Made by a program: the position numbers and the translations under genes. The notes below the pieces were generated by a model. That model worked only from the letters and a program-made list of their open reading frames with translations, did not search any database and had not been told where the DNA came from. This document shows, in pieces, positions 1-8,452 of a stretch of DNA of 34,468 nt. Each line of letters starts with the position of its first letter. Position 1 is the first letter of the stretch. This stretch comes from Muribaculaceae bacterium (GTDB lineage Bacteria; Bacteroidota; Bacteroidia; Bacteroidales; Muribaculaceae): contig JAIEBK010000073.1 of assembly GCA_029070945.1 (NCBI GenBank), positions 1 to 34,468 on the forward strand, in the 5' to 3' direction.

Positions 1-88
1 TGATATGTTTTATTTATGAAGCTTGAAAAATTGAAAAGCTCACTTAAAAATAACATAAACCTATAAACACATTAATCTTATTAAAACT

Positions 89-1417
89 ATGGCACAGAAC
101 ACAGCGCCCCTCCAGGGCATTAAAGTCGTAGACTTTACCGAGGTACAATCGGGCCCATCATGTACTCAAATGCTTGCCTGGCTTGGCGCAGACGTAATAA
201 AGATCGAGCGTCCCGGAGTTGGCGACGCAACACGTAAAGAACTTCAGTTTAATCCTGATCTTCCAAGCTATTATTTCCTTCAGCTCAATAGTGACAAGAA
301 GTCTCTTGCTCTTGATGCAAAGACTCCTGACGGAAAGGAGATCCTTACAAAGCTTATCAAGGAATGTGATATTTTCGTAGAGAACCTTCATCCGGGAGCA
401 ATGGACAAGCTCGGATTTAGCTGGGAAGTAGTTCATGAACTTAATCCTAAGTGTATCTACGGTACGATCAAGGGTTTCCCTCTTTCATCAAAATACAAAG
501 ACCTCAAGGCATACGAACCTATCGCTCAGGTGACAGCTGCAGCGGCTTCCACTACAGGTTGGTTTGAAGGCGAGTATGACATACCTACCCAGAGCGGTGC
601 AGCACTTGGCGACTCAAATACCGGTATGCACCTTCTGATCGGTCTTCTCGCGGCTCTTCAGCAGCGTAACAAGACAGGCGAGGGATGCTATGTATATCAG
701 TCGATGCACAATGCATGTCTTAATCTTTGCCGAATCAAGACCCGTGACCAGCTTACACTCGATAAGATCGGTTACCTTACTCAGTTCCCGCAGTATCCTG
801 ACGGCAAGTTCGGCGACTGTGTTCCCCGTTCGGGTAATATCGAAGGTGGCGGCGTACTTGGCTGGACTTATAAATGTAAACCGGCAGGTGGATATGACAG
901 CGCAGCCGATGACAACAATTTCGTCTACATCATCCTTCAGCGTGGTGCGAAAGACTTCGAACTCGCATGCCAGGGCTTAGGATTTGAAGACTGGTTGACC
1001 AACCCTGACTTTAATACGGCAGACGCACGTGACCGTCACAAACAGGAGATTTATAAGAGAATCGGCGAATGGTGTGCCGACAAGACAAAATATGAGGTTA
1101 CAGAAATCCTTTCTAAATACGGTGTGCCTGTAGGTCCTGTATTGTCGACAAAGGAGATCATGACCGACGAGAGCCTCTATGACGGTAATACACTTGTCCG
1201 TATCAATCAGGGCGGTGAAATCGGAGAATTCGTAACAGTAGGTTGTCCGTTTACGATGAGCAACTATCAGCCTACCTATGGTCCGGCACCTGAACTCGGT
1301 GGTAATACCGAAGAAATCCTGAGCTCACTGGGATACACTGCAGAGCAGCAGGCTGCTATGAAAGCTAACGGAACTACCGCTCCGATGCCCAAGCCAGCCA
1401 CAGCTCCGGCTAAATAA
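89..1417 (+). CDS. frc: Formyl-CoA:oxalate CoA-transferase (CaiB/BaiF class III CoA-transferase)
   Basis: 442 aa; class III CoA-transferase N-terminus (GIKVVDFTEVQSGPSCTQMLAWLGADVIKIERPG), GDSNTGMHL motif with the catalytic Asp; directly upstream of an oxalyl-CoA decarboxylase. Confidence 0.9.
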   Translation: MAQNTAPLQGIKVVDFTEVQSGPSCTQMLAWLGADVIKIERPGVGDATRKELQFNPDLPSYYFLQLNSDKKSLALDAKTPDGKEILTKLIKECDIFVENLHPGAMDKLGFSWEVVHELNPKCIYGTIKGFPLSSKYKDLKAYEPIAQVTAAAASTTGWFEGEYDIPTQSGAALGDSNTGMHLLIGLLAALQQRNKTGEGCYVYQSMHNACLNLCRIKTRDQLTLDKIGYLTQFPQYPDGKFGDCVPRSGNIEGGGVLGWTYKCKPAGGYDSAADDNNFVYIILQRGAKDFELACQGLGFEDWLTNPDFNTADARDRHKQEIYKRIGEWCADKTKYEVTEILSKYGVPVGPVLSTKEIMTDESLYDGNTLVRINQGGEIGEFVTVGCPFTMSNYQPTYGPAPELGGNTEEILSSLGYTAEQQAAMKANGTTAPMPKPATAPAK

Positions 1418-1435
1418 TGAAAACCACTTTATCGA

Positions 1436-1474
1436 TCAGGTCCTTAAGGGGTTGTCCTTAAGGACTTGATTTTT
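1436..1474 (+). terminator. Rho-independent terminator-like hairpin between frc and oxc
   Basis: TCAGGTCCTTAAGG (1436-1449) / CCTTAAGGACTTGA (1456-1469), 14 bp with one G-U, followed by TTTTT. Confidence 0.75.
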
Positions 1475-1592
1475 AAAAACAATCAATGATCAGAGATTAA
1501 TGATCATCGATTACAATGATGATTCAGAATAGAGGAATCAGAAACTTTATAAATCACTAAACCACTATATAATCAATTAAAATCTAAGTATT

Positions 1593-3335
1593 ATGGAAAA
1601 TACAGCAACTAAATCGGCCGAGACCACAGCTCCGAAATTTCCCGAGCAGGTGACCGGCATGTATATACTCGCAGAGAGCCTTAAGCGTCTCGGACTTATG
1701 GACGTCTACGGACTCGTCGGCATTCCGGTCACCGAAGCGGCATACGCTATGCAGAAGATCGGTATCAACTACTATGGTTTCCGTTTTGAGCAGCAGGCTG
1801 GTATGGCAGCCGCTACCCACGGTTACCTTACCAAACAGCCGGGTGTGCTCCTGACTGTGTCGTCACTCGGTTTCCTCAACGGCCTTACCGCCACCACCAA
1901 CGCTACTGTGAACTGCTATCCTATGATTCAGATCTCCGGTGCTTCCGATCCTACTATGGTTGACATGGATATGGGTACCTACGAGCAGCTTGACCAGCTC
2001 AATGCAGCCCGTCCGTATGTTAAGGCAGCCTTCCGCTGCTCTCATGCCAAGGATATTCCGGCGGCTGTAGCCCGTGCTTACAGAGCAGCTGTAAGCGGCC
2101 GCCCGGGAGGTGTCTATATTGATATGACTACTCCGGCACTCGGCGAGATCATGGATGCGGCTGAAGCCGAGAAGCTTTTCTACTCGCCGGTAGATATCGC
2201 ATCTCCCGTTGCTCCGACCCAGAGTGCGGTAGACCGTGCAGTGGAGATCCTTACTTCTGCAAAGCGTCCGGCCATCCTTCTCGGCAAGGGAGCAGCCTAC
2301 GCTCAGGTAGACGATAAGATCAAGGAACTCATCGAGACCTACAAGATCCCGTATCTCTCCATGTCTATGGCCAAGGGTCTTATGCCTGATAACGGCGAAT
2401 ATAGCGCGCTGAGCTGCCGCTCGACAATAATGGAGAAATCGGATGTCGTTATGGTAATCGGTGCACGTATCAACTGGATGCTGTCTTTCGGCCGCGGCAA
2501 GTGGAATCCGGAGATGAAATTCATCCAGCTTGATGTCGAACCTAAGGAGATAGATCGCAACGTGCCTATCGCAGCCCCGGTAGTAGGCGATATGGGTCTT
2601 TCACTCGACATGATCCTTGCGGCAATGAAAGGAAAGACCATGCAGGCAGATCCACAGTGGCTCTCATCACTGCAGGCTGAATCTAAGGTGAAGAACGCCA
2701 AGTTTGCGACACGATTGACAGACGCCGCAAATGTGATGCCTATGACACACTGGACAGCACTTTCAGTAGTAAAACCGGTATTGGAATCCAATCCTGATGT
2801 AATCCTTGTGAATGAAGGCGCCAATACTCTTGATGATACAAGAGACTCGGTTGATATGTTCCTTCCCCGCCACCGTATCGACTGCGCATCATGGTCTATC
2901 ATGGGCATGGGTATGGGATCGGCAATCGGTGCAGCCGTTGCCACCGGAAAGAAGGTGGTAGCTGTGGAAGGCGACTCCGCATTCGGATTTTCCGGCATGG
3001 ACTTCGCTACAATCTGCCGCTATAAACTTCCTGTGACAGTAGTGATCTTCAACAATGGCGGTATATACAACGGTATCGGTGTCAATCCTTCCGGCGGTGA
3101 CGCTCCCGCGCCTACAACCCTTGACATTAACGCCAAGTACAATCTGATAGGCGAGGCATTTGGAGCCAATAACTATCGCGTTGACAATCCTGCTGACCTC
3201 AAGAAAGCTCTTGAAGAGGCGATCGCATCCGGTAAGCCGTGTCTGATAGATGTTCAGCTCGCCGATAACTCCGGTGCGGAAAGCGGACATATAGGCTATC
3301 TGAATCCGGCACCTCTGATCGAATACACTGTCTAA
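1593..3335 (+). CDS. oxc: Oxalyl-CoA decarboxylase (ThDP-dependent)
   Basis: 580 aa; YGLVGIPVTE, FRFEQQAG (ThDP Glu), GTYEQLDQ, SGRPGGVYID, EGDSAFGFSGMDFATICRY...NNGGIYNG (ThDP/Mg binding). Confidence 0.95.
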   Translation: MENTATKSAETTAPKFPEQVTGMYILAESLKRLGLMDVYGLVGIPVTEAAYAMQKIGINYYGFRFEQQAGMAAATHGYLTKQPGVLLTVSSLGFLNGLTATTNATVNCYPMIQISGASDPTMVDMDMGTYEQLDQLNAARPYVKAAFRCSHAKDIPAAVARAYRAAVSGRPGGVYIDMTTPALGEIMDAAEAEKLFYSPVDIASPVAPTQSAVDRAVEILTSAKRPAILLGKGAAYAQVDDKIKELIETYKIPYLSMSMAKGLMPDNGEYSALSCRSTIMEKSDVVMVIGARINWMLSFGRGKWNPEMKFIQLDVEPKEIDRNVPIAAPVVGDMGLSLDMILAAMKGKTMQADPQWLSSLQAESKVKNAKFATRLTDAANVMPMTHWTALSVVKPVLESNPDVILVNEGANTLDDTRDSVDMFLPRHRIDCASWSIMGMGMGSAIGAAVATGKKVVAVEGDSAFGFSGMDFATICRYKLPVTVVIFNNGGIYNGIGVNPSGGDAPAPTTLDINAKYNLIGEAFGANNYRVDNPADLKKALEEAIASGKPCLIDVQLADNSGAESGHIGYLNPAPLIEYTV

Positions 3336-3385
3336 TTCAGAATTCGGAATTCCGGTTTGATTCGACCAATGATTATCAATACTCT

Positions 3386-3428
3386 ATGCCGGCTGCCTTT
3401 CGGGGTAACCCAGTAAGGGAGCCGGCAT
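3386..3428 (+). terminator. Hairpin downstream of oxc, possible terminator
   Basis: ATGCCGGCT (3386-3394) / AGCCGGCAT (3420-3428), with inner CCTT/AAGG and GGG/CCC pairings; the downstream sequence is A/T-rich without a clean T-run. Confidence 0.45.
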
Positions 3429-3476
3429 TCCTATTAATTAAAAAAATAAATATGAACCTTATAAATTAATTCTACT

Positions 3477-4451
3477 ATGAATATATCGCACGTCATTCTT
3501 TACGCCATTGTGCCGATCATAGTGGTGATGCTTGCGGGCTTTATCGCAGGTAAGAAAGGAGCGTTCTCAGGACAGGACGCCAAGAAATTCAACAAGGTCG
3601 TGCTCGACTTCGCATTGCCGGCAGCCCTGTTTGTATCGATTGTACAGGCCTCTCGCGAGGACCTCGTGAAAGACATTAAGCTGACTATCGTGTCAGCAAT
3701 AGGCATCATGGCATGTTTTATGCTTGTCTATTTTGTATTCAAATACTGTTTTAAGAAGAACACCGGTGCAGATGCCGCAGTCTCAGCCCTTATCAGTGGA
3801 TCTCCGACAATCGGATTCCTTGGTTTTGCGGTGCTTGAGCCTATCTTCGGAACATCTCCGTCCGTAGCCCTCGTGGTAGCGATCGTAGGTATTGTGGTAA
3901 ATGCAATCGGTATTCCTGTAGGTCTTTCACTGATGAATGCCTCATTGGAGAAACAGAATCCCGGTTCGACCAAAAAGGAAAGTGCATGGAAACCAGTGCT
4001 TCACGCTCTTGCGCAGCCGGTAGCCTGGGCTCCGATTCTGGCAGTGATATGGGTTGTGGCAGGAATTCCATGGCCGAAGGAGCTGAGTCCTTCGTTTGAT
4101 CTTATAGCGAAAGCCAATGCCTCTATGGCAGTGTTCTCAGCAGGTATCACCCTTTCAGCCATCAAGATTCAGATAAACTGGCAGGCAGTGCTCGGTTCAA
4201 TCATGAAGATGATCGTCATGCCGGCAGTGGTTTTGATCCTCGGTCTTGTATTCAAGATGGATCCTCTCAACCTGAAGATGCTTGTAGTGGCAGCAGCCCT
4301 TCCGCCAGCCTTCTCCGGTATCATCATCGCCGACGAATATGATACCTACGTAGCCACCGGTACTTCATCACTTACCCTTTCGGTAATCCTATTCATCGGT
4401 TTCTGTCCGCTCTGGATCTGGCTTACCAATCTGGCTATAGGAGCGTTCTGA
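3477..4451 (+). CDS. AEC (auxin efflux carrier) family transporter, candidate oxalate/formate or dicarboxylate permease
   Basis: 324 aa, about 10 hydrophobic segments, AEC-like N-terminus (ILYAIVPIIVVMLAGFIAGKKGAF) and C-terminus (LPPAFSGIIIADEYDTYVATGTSSLTLSVI); lies behind frc-oxc. Confidence 0.8.
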   Translation: MNISHVILYAIVPIIVVMLAGFIAGKKGAFSGQDAKKFNKVVLDFALPAALFVSIVQASREDLVKDIKLTIVSAIGIMACFMLVYFVFKYCFKKNTGADAAVSALISGSPTIGFLGFAVLEPIFGTSPSVALVVAIVGIVVNAIGIPVGLSLMNASLEKQNPGSTKKESAWKPVLHALAQPVAWAPILAVIWVVAGIPWPKELSPSFDLIAKANASMAVFSAGITLSAIKIQINWQAVLGSIMKMIVMPAVVLILGLVFKMDPLNLKMLVVAAALPPAFSGIIIADEYDTYVATGTSSLTLSVILFIGFCPLWIWLTNLAIGAF

Positions 4452-4532
4452 TCTCAGGACTGACTATCTCAGGCTATGGTTGAAACAACCATAGAATCTT
4501 ATGAAAACGTGATTATTAGAATATAATTGCAG

Positions 4533-4567
4533 GATCCCGCTCCGATTGGAGGGGGATCTTACTTTGT
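4533..4567 (+). terminator. Rho-independent terminator-like hairpin
   Basis: GATCCC-G-CTCC-GATT-GGAG-G-GGGATC (4533-4558), then TTACTTTG and TTTTT. Confidence 0.65.
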
Positions 4568-4633
4568 TTTTACTTATTTTATGTTAAAACATCGTTCATA
4601 AGTCAACTTTTTTTTGTAATTTTGTCGCGTATT

Positions 4634-7561
4634 ATGCGACGATTTTTCTTAATATTGCTTGCGATATCGTTTCTCGCCTTGGTGCTGGCTCATCCTTCGA
4701 TGCGTCCAAGTGCGGGAAGCGTCATTGTATCCTCTCCGGAACAGACCGGCGGGGACAGCACGCAGTTGCCGGAAATCCTTGCAACCAATCTGCCTGATAG
4801 TGACACGCTTATCGGAATAAAACCACTGCTTCCGGCTTTGCCTGTGGAAGCATCTGACAGCGTGATCCGCAATCTGACGGATAGTCTATCCGGTATCTTC
4901 ACCCCTGACAAAGTCGCCGGGAATGACTCTGTAGCAGAAGCGGAAACAGCAGAGCCGGATATAGAGGAGACTGACAGTATTGATAACGACCGTACCGGTA
5001 TGACACGTATCAATAGGGAGAAGGTAGATATCGAAAACAGCGTCACGTTCTCGGCTCAGGATTCCGTCATACTTCTCGGCAATAAACTTGCTTTCCTATA
5101 CGGCAACAGTGAAGTGGAATACGGAAGCTTCAAACTAAATGCCGACGAGATCAAGATGGTTATGGACTCGACTACCGTCTACGCCAACGGCAGGGTGGAC
5201 AGTGTTGGTGAACTTCAGGGTAAACCTGTGTTTCAGGACGGAGGAGATACCTATGAGTCAAAGACAATGTCATATAACTTCAAAAACCAGCGAGGTTTTA
5301 TTACTGACATCATTACGGAGCAGGGCGAGGGTTACCTGACCGGAGGTCGTTCCAAGAAGATGGCTGACGGCAGCTTCTTCGCGGAAGATGCCATGTATAC
5401 CACATGTGACGAACACGACCATCCGCATTTCTACATAAAGCTGACAAGAGGCAAGATGCGACCCGGAAAGGACGTTGTCTCGGGAGCTGCCTATATGGTG
5501 GTGGCTGACGTGCCGCTTCCTCTCGCTTTGCCGTTCGGTTATTTCCCGTTCAGCAAGGAATATTCCTCAGGCATTATATTTCCGACTTTCGGAGATGACT
5601 ACAACAGAGGCTTCTACGCAAGAAATGGAGGTTACTATTTCGCATTCAGCGATTATGTCGATCTGGCGCTTACGGGGGAGATCTACACCAAGGGGTCGTG
5701 GGGCTTGACCGCACGGTCATCGTATAAGAAAAGATACAAGTACAACGGCTCCTTCAATATTTCCTACCTGACATCTGTATATGGAGACAAGGGACTTCCC
5801 GACTATAGCAAACAGACCAACTTCCAGGTGATATGGAGCCACTCCATGGATACGAAATCGAATCCCAACATGTCGTTTTCGGCATCGGTCAATTTCTCTA
5901 CTTCCGGCTATACCCGCAACGATCTCAACTCCTATTATAATGCCAACTCCTTTACCGAGAATACAAAATCGAGTACGGTCAACATGACATATCGATTTCC
6001 CGGCACAAAGTGGACCGCAAGTGCGTCGATGAACATCAGCCAGAGAACTCAAGACTCTACACTGGCAGTGTCTTTCCCGAATCTGAACGTGACCATGAGC
6101 CAGACGGCGCCTTTCAAGCGAAAGAAAGCTGTCGGAGCCGAAAAATGGTATGAGAAGATAAAGATGAGCTACAGCGGCCAGTTTCAGAACTCTCTGACAG
6201 CCCAGCAGAACGTATTCTTCAAGAAGAGCCTGATCAAGGACTGGAGAAACGGTATCCGGCATTCTGTGCCTGTCTCGGCCACATTTACAGTGCTCAAATA
6301 TATCAATGTATCGCCGTCGATCTCTATGACTGACAGGATGTATACATCCAAAATAAAGAGAGACTGGGATCCAAACAAATCGGCTGAGGTGCTTGATACA
6401 TGCTATGGATTCTACAACCTGTTTGACTTCTCCACATCCCTTTCTGCCGACACGAAGATCTACGGTTTCTTCAAGCCTATGAAGTTCCTGGGCGATAAGG
6501 TGCAGATGATCCGTCATGTGCTGACCCCGAGTCTATCGTACAGCTACACGCCGGACTTCAGCGATCCGATGTGGGGCGTCTACGGACAATATTCCTATGT
6601 CAATAACGCCGGGGCCAACATCACTCGTAAATACAGCTACTTCCAGCATGGAGTTTTCGGCAGTCCCGGTCAGGGAATGTCAAGTTCGGTGTCGCTGTCA
6701 CTCTCAAACAACCTCGAGATGAAAGTCAGGAGCGACCAGGATTCCACCGGAGTAAAAAAAATATCTCTTATAGAGAATCTTTCGCTTAGTCAGAGCTACA
6801 ATTTCGCGGCTGACTCCATGAACTGGAGCAACCTGAACACCTCCATACTGCTTCGACTCACCAAAAGCTTCAACCTGAACCTCAGCGCCACATGGGATCC
6901 ATATACTTACGCGCTCAACTCCGACGGAAAGCCTGTGAGGGTGAACAGGACCCGTCTTCAGGCTCATAAGGGATGGGTGAAGCTGACATCTACAGGAACG
7001 TCGTTCAGCTATACACTCAACAACAGTACCTTCAAGAAGAAAAAAGACTCAAAAGACAATAAAAAGGGGAATAAGACCGGTGAAGAAGACTATGACGACG
7101 AGGATGACGAGGATATGAGTCTCGCAGACACGGCTCCATCCCGCAGGCGCCGGGGTGGCGATACTGAAGAAAAGCAGAACGATGCCGACGGATACACGCC
7201 ATGGGAATGTCCGTGGAGCCTGAGTTTCAACTACTCCATCAATTATGGACTTGGCTCATTTAACTATGACAAGATGGATTATAACGGCAAGTTTACACAG
7301 AATCTTTCTATCTCCGGAAATATCAGGCCTACCAAGAACTGGAATTTCTCCATGTCGTGCAGCTACGACTTTCAGGCGAAGAAAATCGCCTATATGAGCT
7401 GTAATATATCACGTGACATGCACTGCTTCACGATGTCATGTTCGATCATACCGGTAGGTGTATATAAGAGCTTCAATTTCAATGTGTCAGTGAAGTCGTC
7501 GTTGCTTAGTGACCTAAAATATGACAAGCAGTCGTCGCGACTGAACGGCATTAACTGGTAG
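4634..7561 (+). CDS. LptD/OstA-like LPS-assembly outer membrane protein
   Basis: The ORF track starts at TTG 4622; the ATG at 4634 (MRRFFLILLAISFLALVLA, signal peptide) is the better start. OstA-like N-terminal domain (VTFSAQDSVILLGNKLAFLYGNSEVEYGSFKLNADEIKM), then an LptD-type beta-barrel. Confidence 0.85.
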   Translation: MRRFFLILLAISFLALVLAHPSMRPSAGSVIVSSPEQTGGDSTQLPEILATNLPDSDTLIGIKPLLPALPVEASDSVIRNLTDSLSGIFTPDKVAGNDSVAEAETAEPDIEETDSIDNDRTGMTRINREKVDIENSVTFSAQDSVILLGNKLAFLYGNSEVEYGSFKLNADEIKMVMDSTTVYANGRVDSVGELQGKPVFQDGGDTYESKTMSYNFKNQRGFITDIITEQGEGYLTGGRSKKMADGSFFAEDAMYTTCDEHDHPHFYIKLTRGKMRPGKDVVSGAAYMVVADVPLPLALPFGYFPFSKEYSSGIIFPTFGDDYNRGFYARNGGYYFAFSDYVDLALTGEIYTKGSWGLTARSSYKKRYKYNGSFNISYLTSVYGDKGLPDYSKQTNFQVIWSHSMDTKSNPNMSFSASVNFSTSGYTRNDLNSYYNANSFTENTKSSTVNMTYRFPGTKWTASASMNISQRTQDSTLAVSFPNLNVTMSQTAPFKRKKAVGAEKWYEKIKMSYSGQFQNSLTAQQNVFFKKSLIKDWRNGIRHSVPVSATFTVLKYINVSPSISMTDRMYTSKIKRDWDPNKSAEVLDTCYGFYNLFDFSTSLSADTKIYGFFKPMKFLGDKVQMIRHVLTPSLSYSYTPDFSDPMWGVYGQYSYVNNAGANITRKYSYFQHGVFGSPGQGMSSSVSLSLSNNLEMKVRSDQDSTGVKKISLIENLSLSQSYNFAADSMNWSNLNTSILLRLTKSFNLNLSATWDPYTYALNSDGKPVRVNRTRLQAHKGWVKLTSTGTSFSYTLNNSTFKKKKDSKDNKKGNKTGEEDYDDEDDEDMSLADTAPSRRRRGGDTEEKQNDADGYTPWECPWSLSFNYSINYGLGSFNYDKMDYNGKFTQNLSISGNIRPTKNWNFSMSCSYDFQAKKIAYMSCNISRDMHCFTMSCSIIPVGVYKSFNFNVSVKSSLLSDLKYDKQSSRLNGINW

Positions 7562-7590
7562 CGTGGAAATTCAGTTATCCGACGTTTTTA

Positions 7591-7622
7591 TTTGGATTAT
7601 TGCGAAAAGTTTATTAATTTTG
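7591..7622 (+). promoter_or_regulatory. Bacteroidetes-type promoter (TTTG-N20-TAATTTTG)
   Basis: TTTG 7591-7594, 20-bp spacer, TAATTTTG 7615-7622; the next ATG is at 7641. Confidence 0.8.
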
Positions 7623-7640
7623 TAGAGATTTAACCGAAAC

Positions 7641-7949
7641 ATGGCCAGATCGCTTCACCGAGTACTCACTGAACTACGCACGAATGTAGAGCAGCTCGCC
7701 CGGCAGAGAGACACTGCGCAGGCGGCACGTGATGCTCTGGTGCAGGAGGCGGAGGAGCTTAAGAAACAGCTTGAGGAATGCCGCCGGGAACTGCGTGAGG
7801 CAAGGATGGAAGTAGACTTCCTGACCGTCTCTCACAGACTTGCGGAGTCTCCCTCGAACATTATTTCGGCGAGGCGACGGCTTCAACGGTTGATCGCAAA
7901 AATAGACAGATGCGTCTCTCTCCTCAAGGAAGACGCTGACATCAGCTGA
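7641..7949 (+). CDS. Small coiled-coil protein upstream of ZapA
   Basis: 102 aa with heptad-like charged helix (ELRTNVEQLARQRDTAQAARDALVQEAEELKKQLEECRRELREAR); stop overlaps the start of the next gene (TGATG). Confidence 0.7.
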   Translation: MARSLHRVLTELRTNVEQLARQRDTAQAARDALVQEAEELKKQLEECRRELREARMEVDFLTVSHRLAESPSNIISARRRLQRLIAKIDRCVSLLKEDADIS

Positions 7950-8287
7950 TGAAATCAAAAGAGAATAAAATCAATATAGAAGTCAATCTCAACGGTACTC
8001 GGTTTACGGTCGTCGTTCCCTTCTCGGGACAAGATGCCGTAAGGGCTACCGAGACAGAGATGAGGGCTTACCTTAAAGACCTGAGGGAAAAGCATTCCAC
8101 CAAGAGCCTTGCGGAATGCATGGCCATGATGGCATACAATTATGCATCCGGCTACTTTGCCCTTAAAGCCCGGCATGAGGCTGATATTGCCGAAGCGGAG
8201 GATCTTCTCAGAGATGCCGCACATATGTGTGGCGAGGTCGACAGGGTCGACATAGACTCCGAGTTCGGAGAATTCAGTGAATACTGA
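7949..8287 (+). CDS. zapA: Cell division protein ZapA
   Basis: 112 aa; INIEVNLNGTRFTVVVP...AMMAYNYASGYFALK...; ZapA-like size and fold; coupled to the upstream coiled-coil gene. Confidence 0.75.
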   Translation: MKSKENKINIEVNLNGTRFTVVVPFSGQDAVRATETEMRAYLKDLREKHSTKSLAECMAMMAYNYASGYFALKARHEADIAEAEDLLRDAAHMCGEVDRVDIDSEFGEFSEY

Positions 8288-8452
8288 TCCGGACATATGC
8301 TATTCTCTAATTCATGATCGAACAGCAGGATGCCATGCTTATTCCTTCCACGCATATGCGTCGGAGGGTTTTCGGCGTATGCATAGGTAAAGGTGCAGGC
8401 AACGTGATTAATTAAATATAAACATATAGAAACATTATTTTTCAATAAAGAC

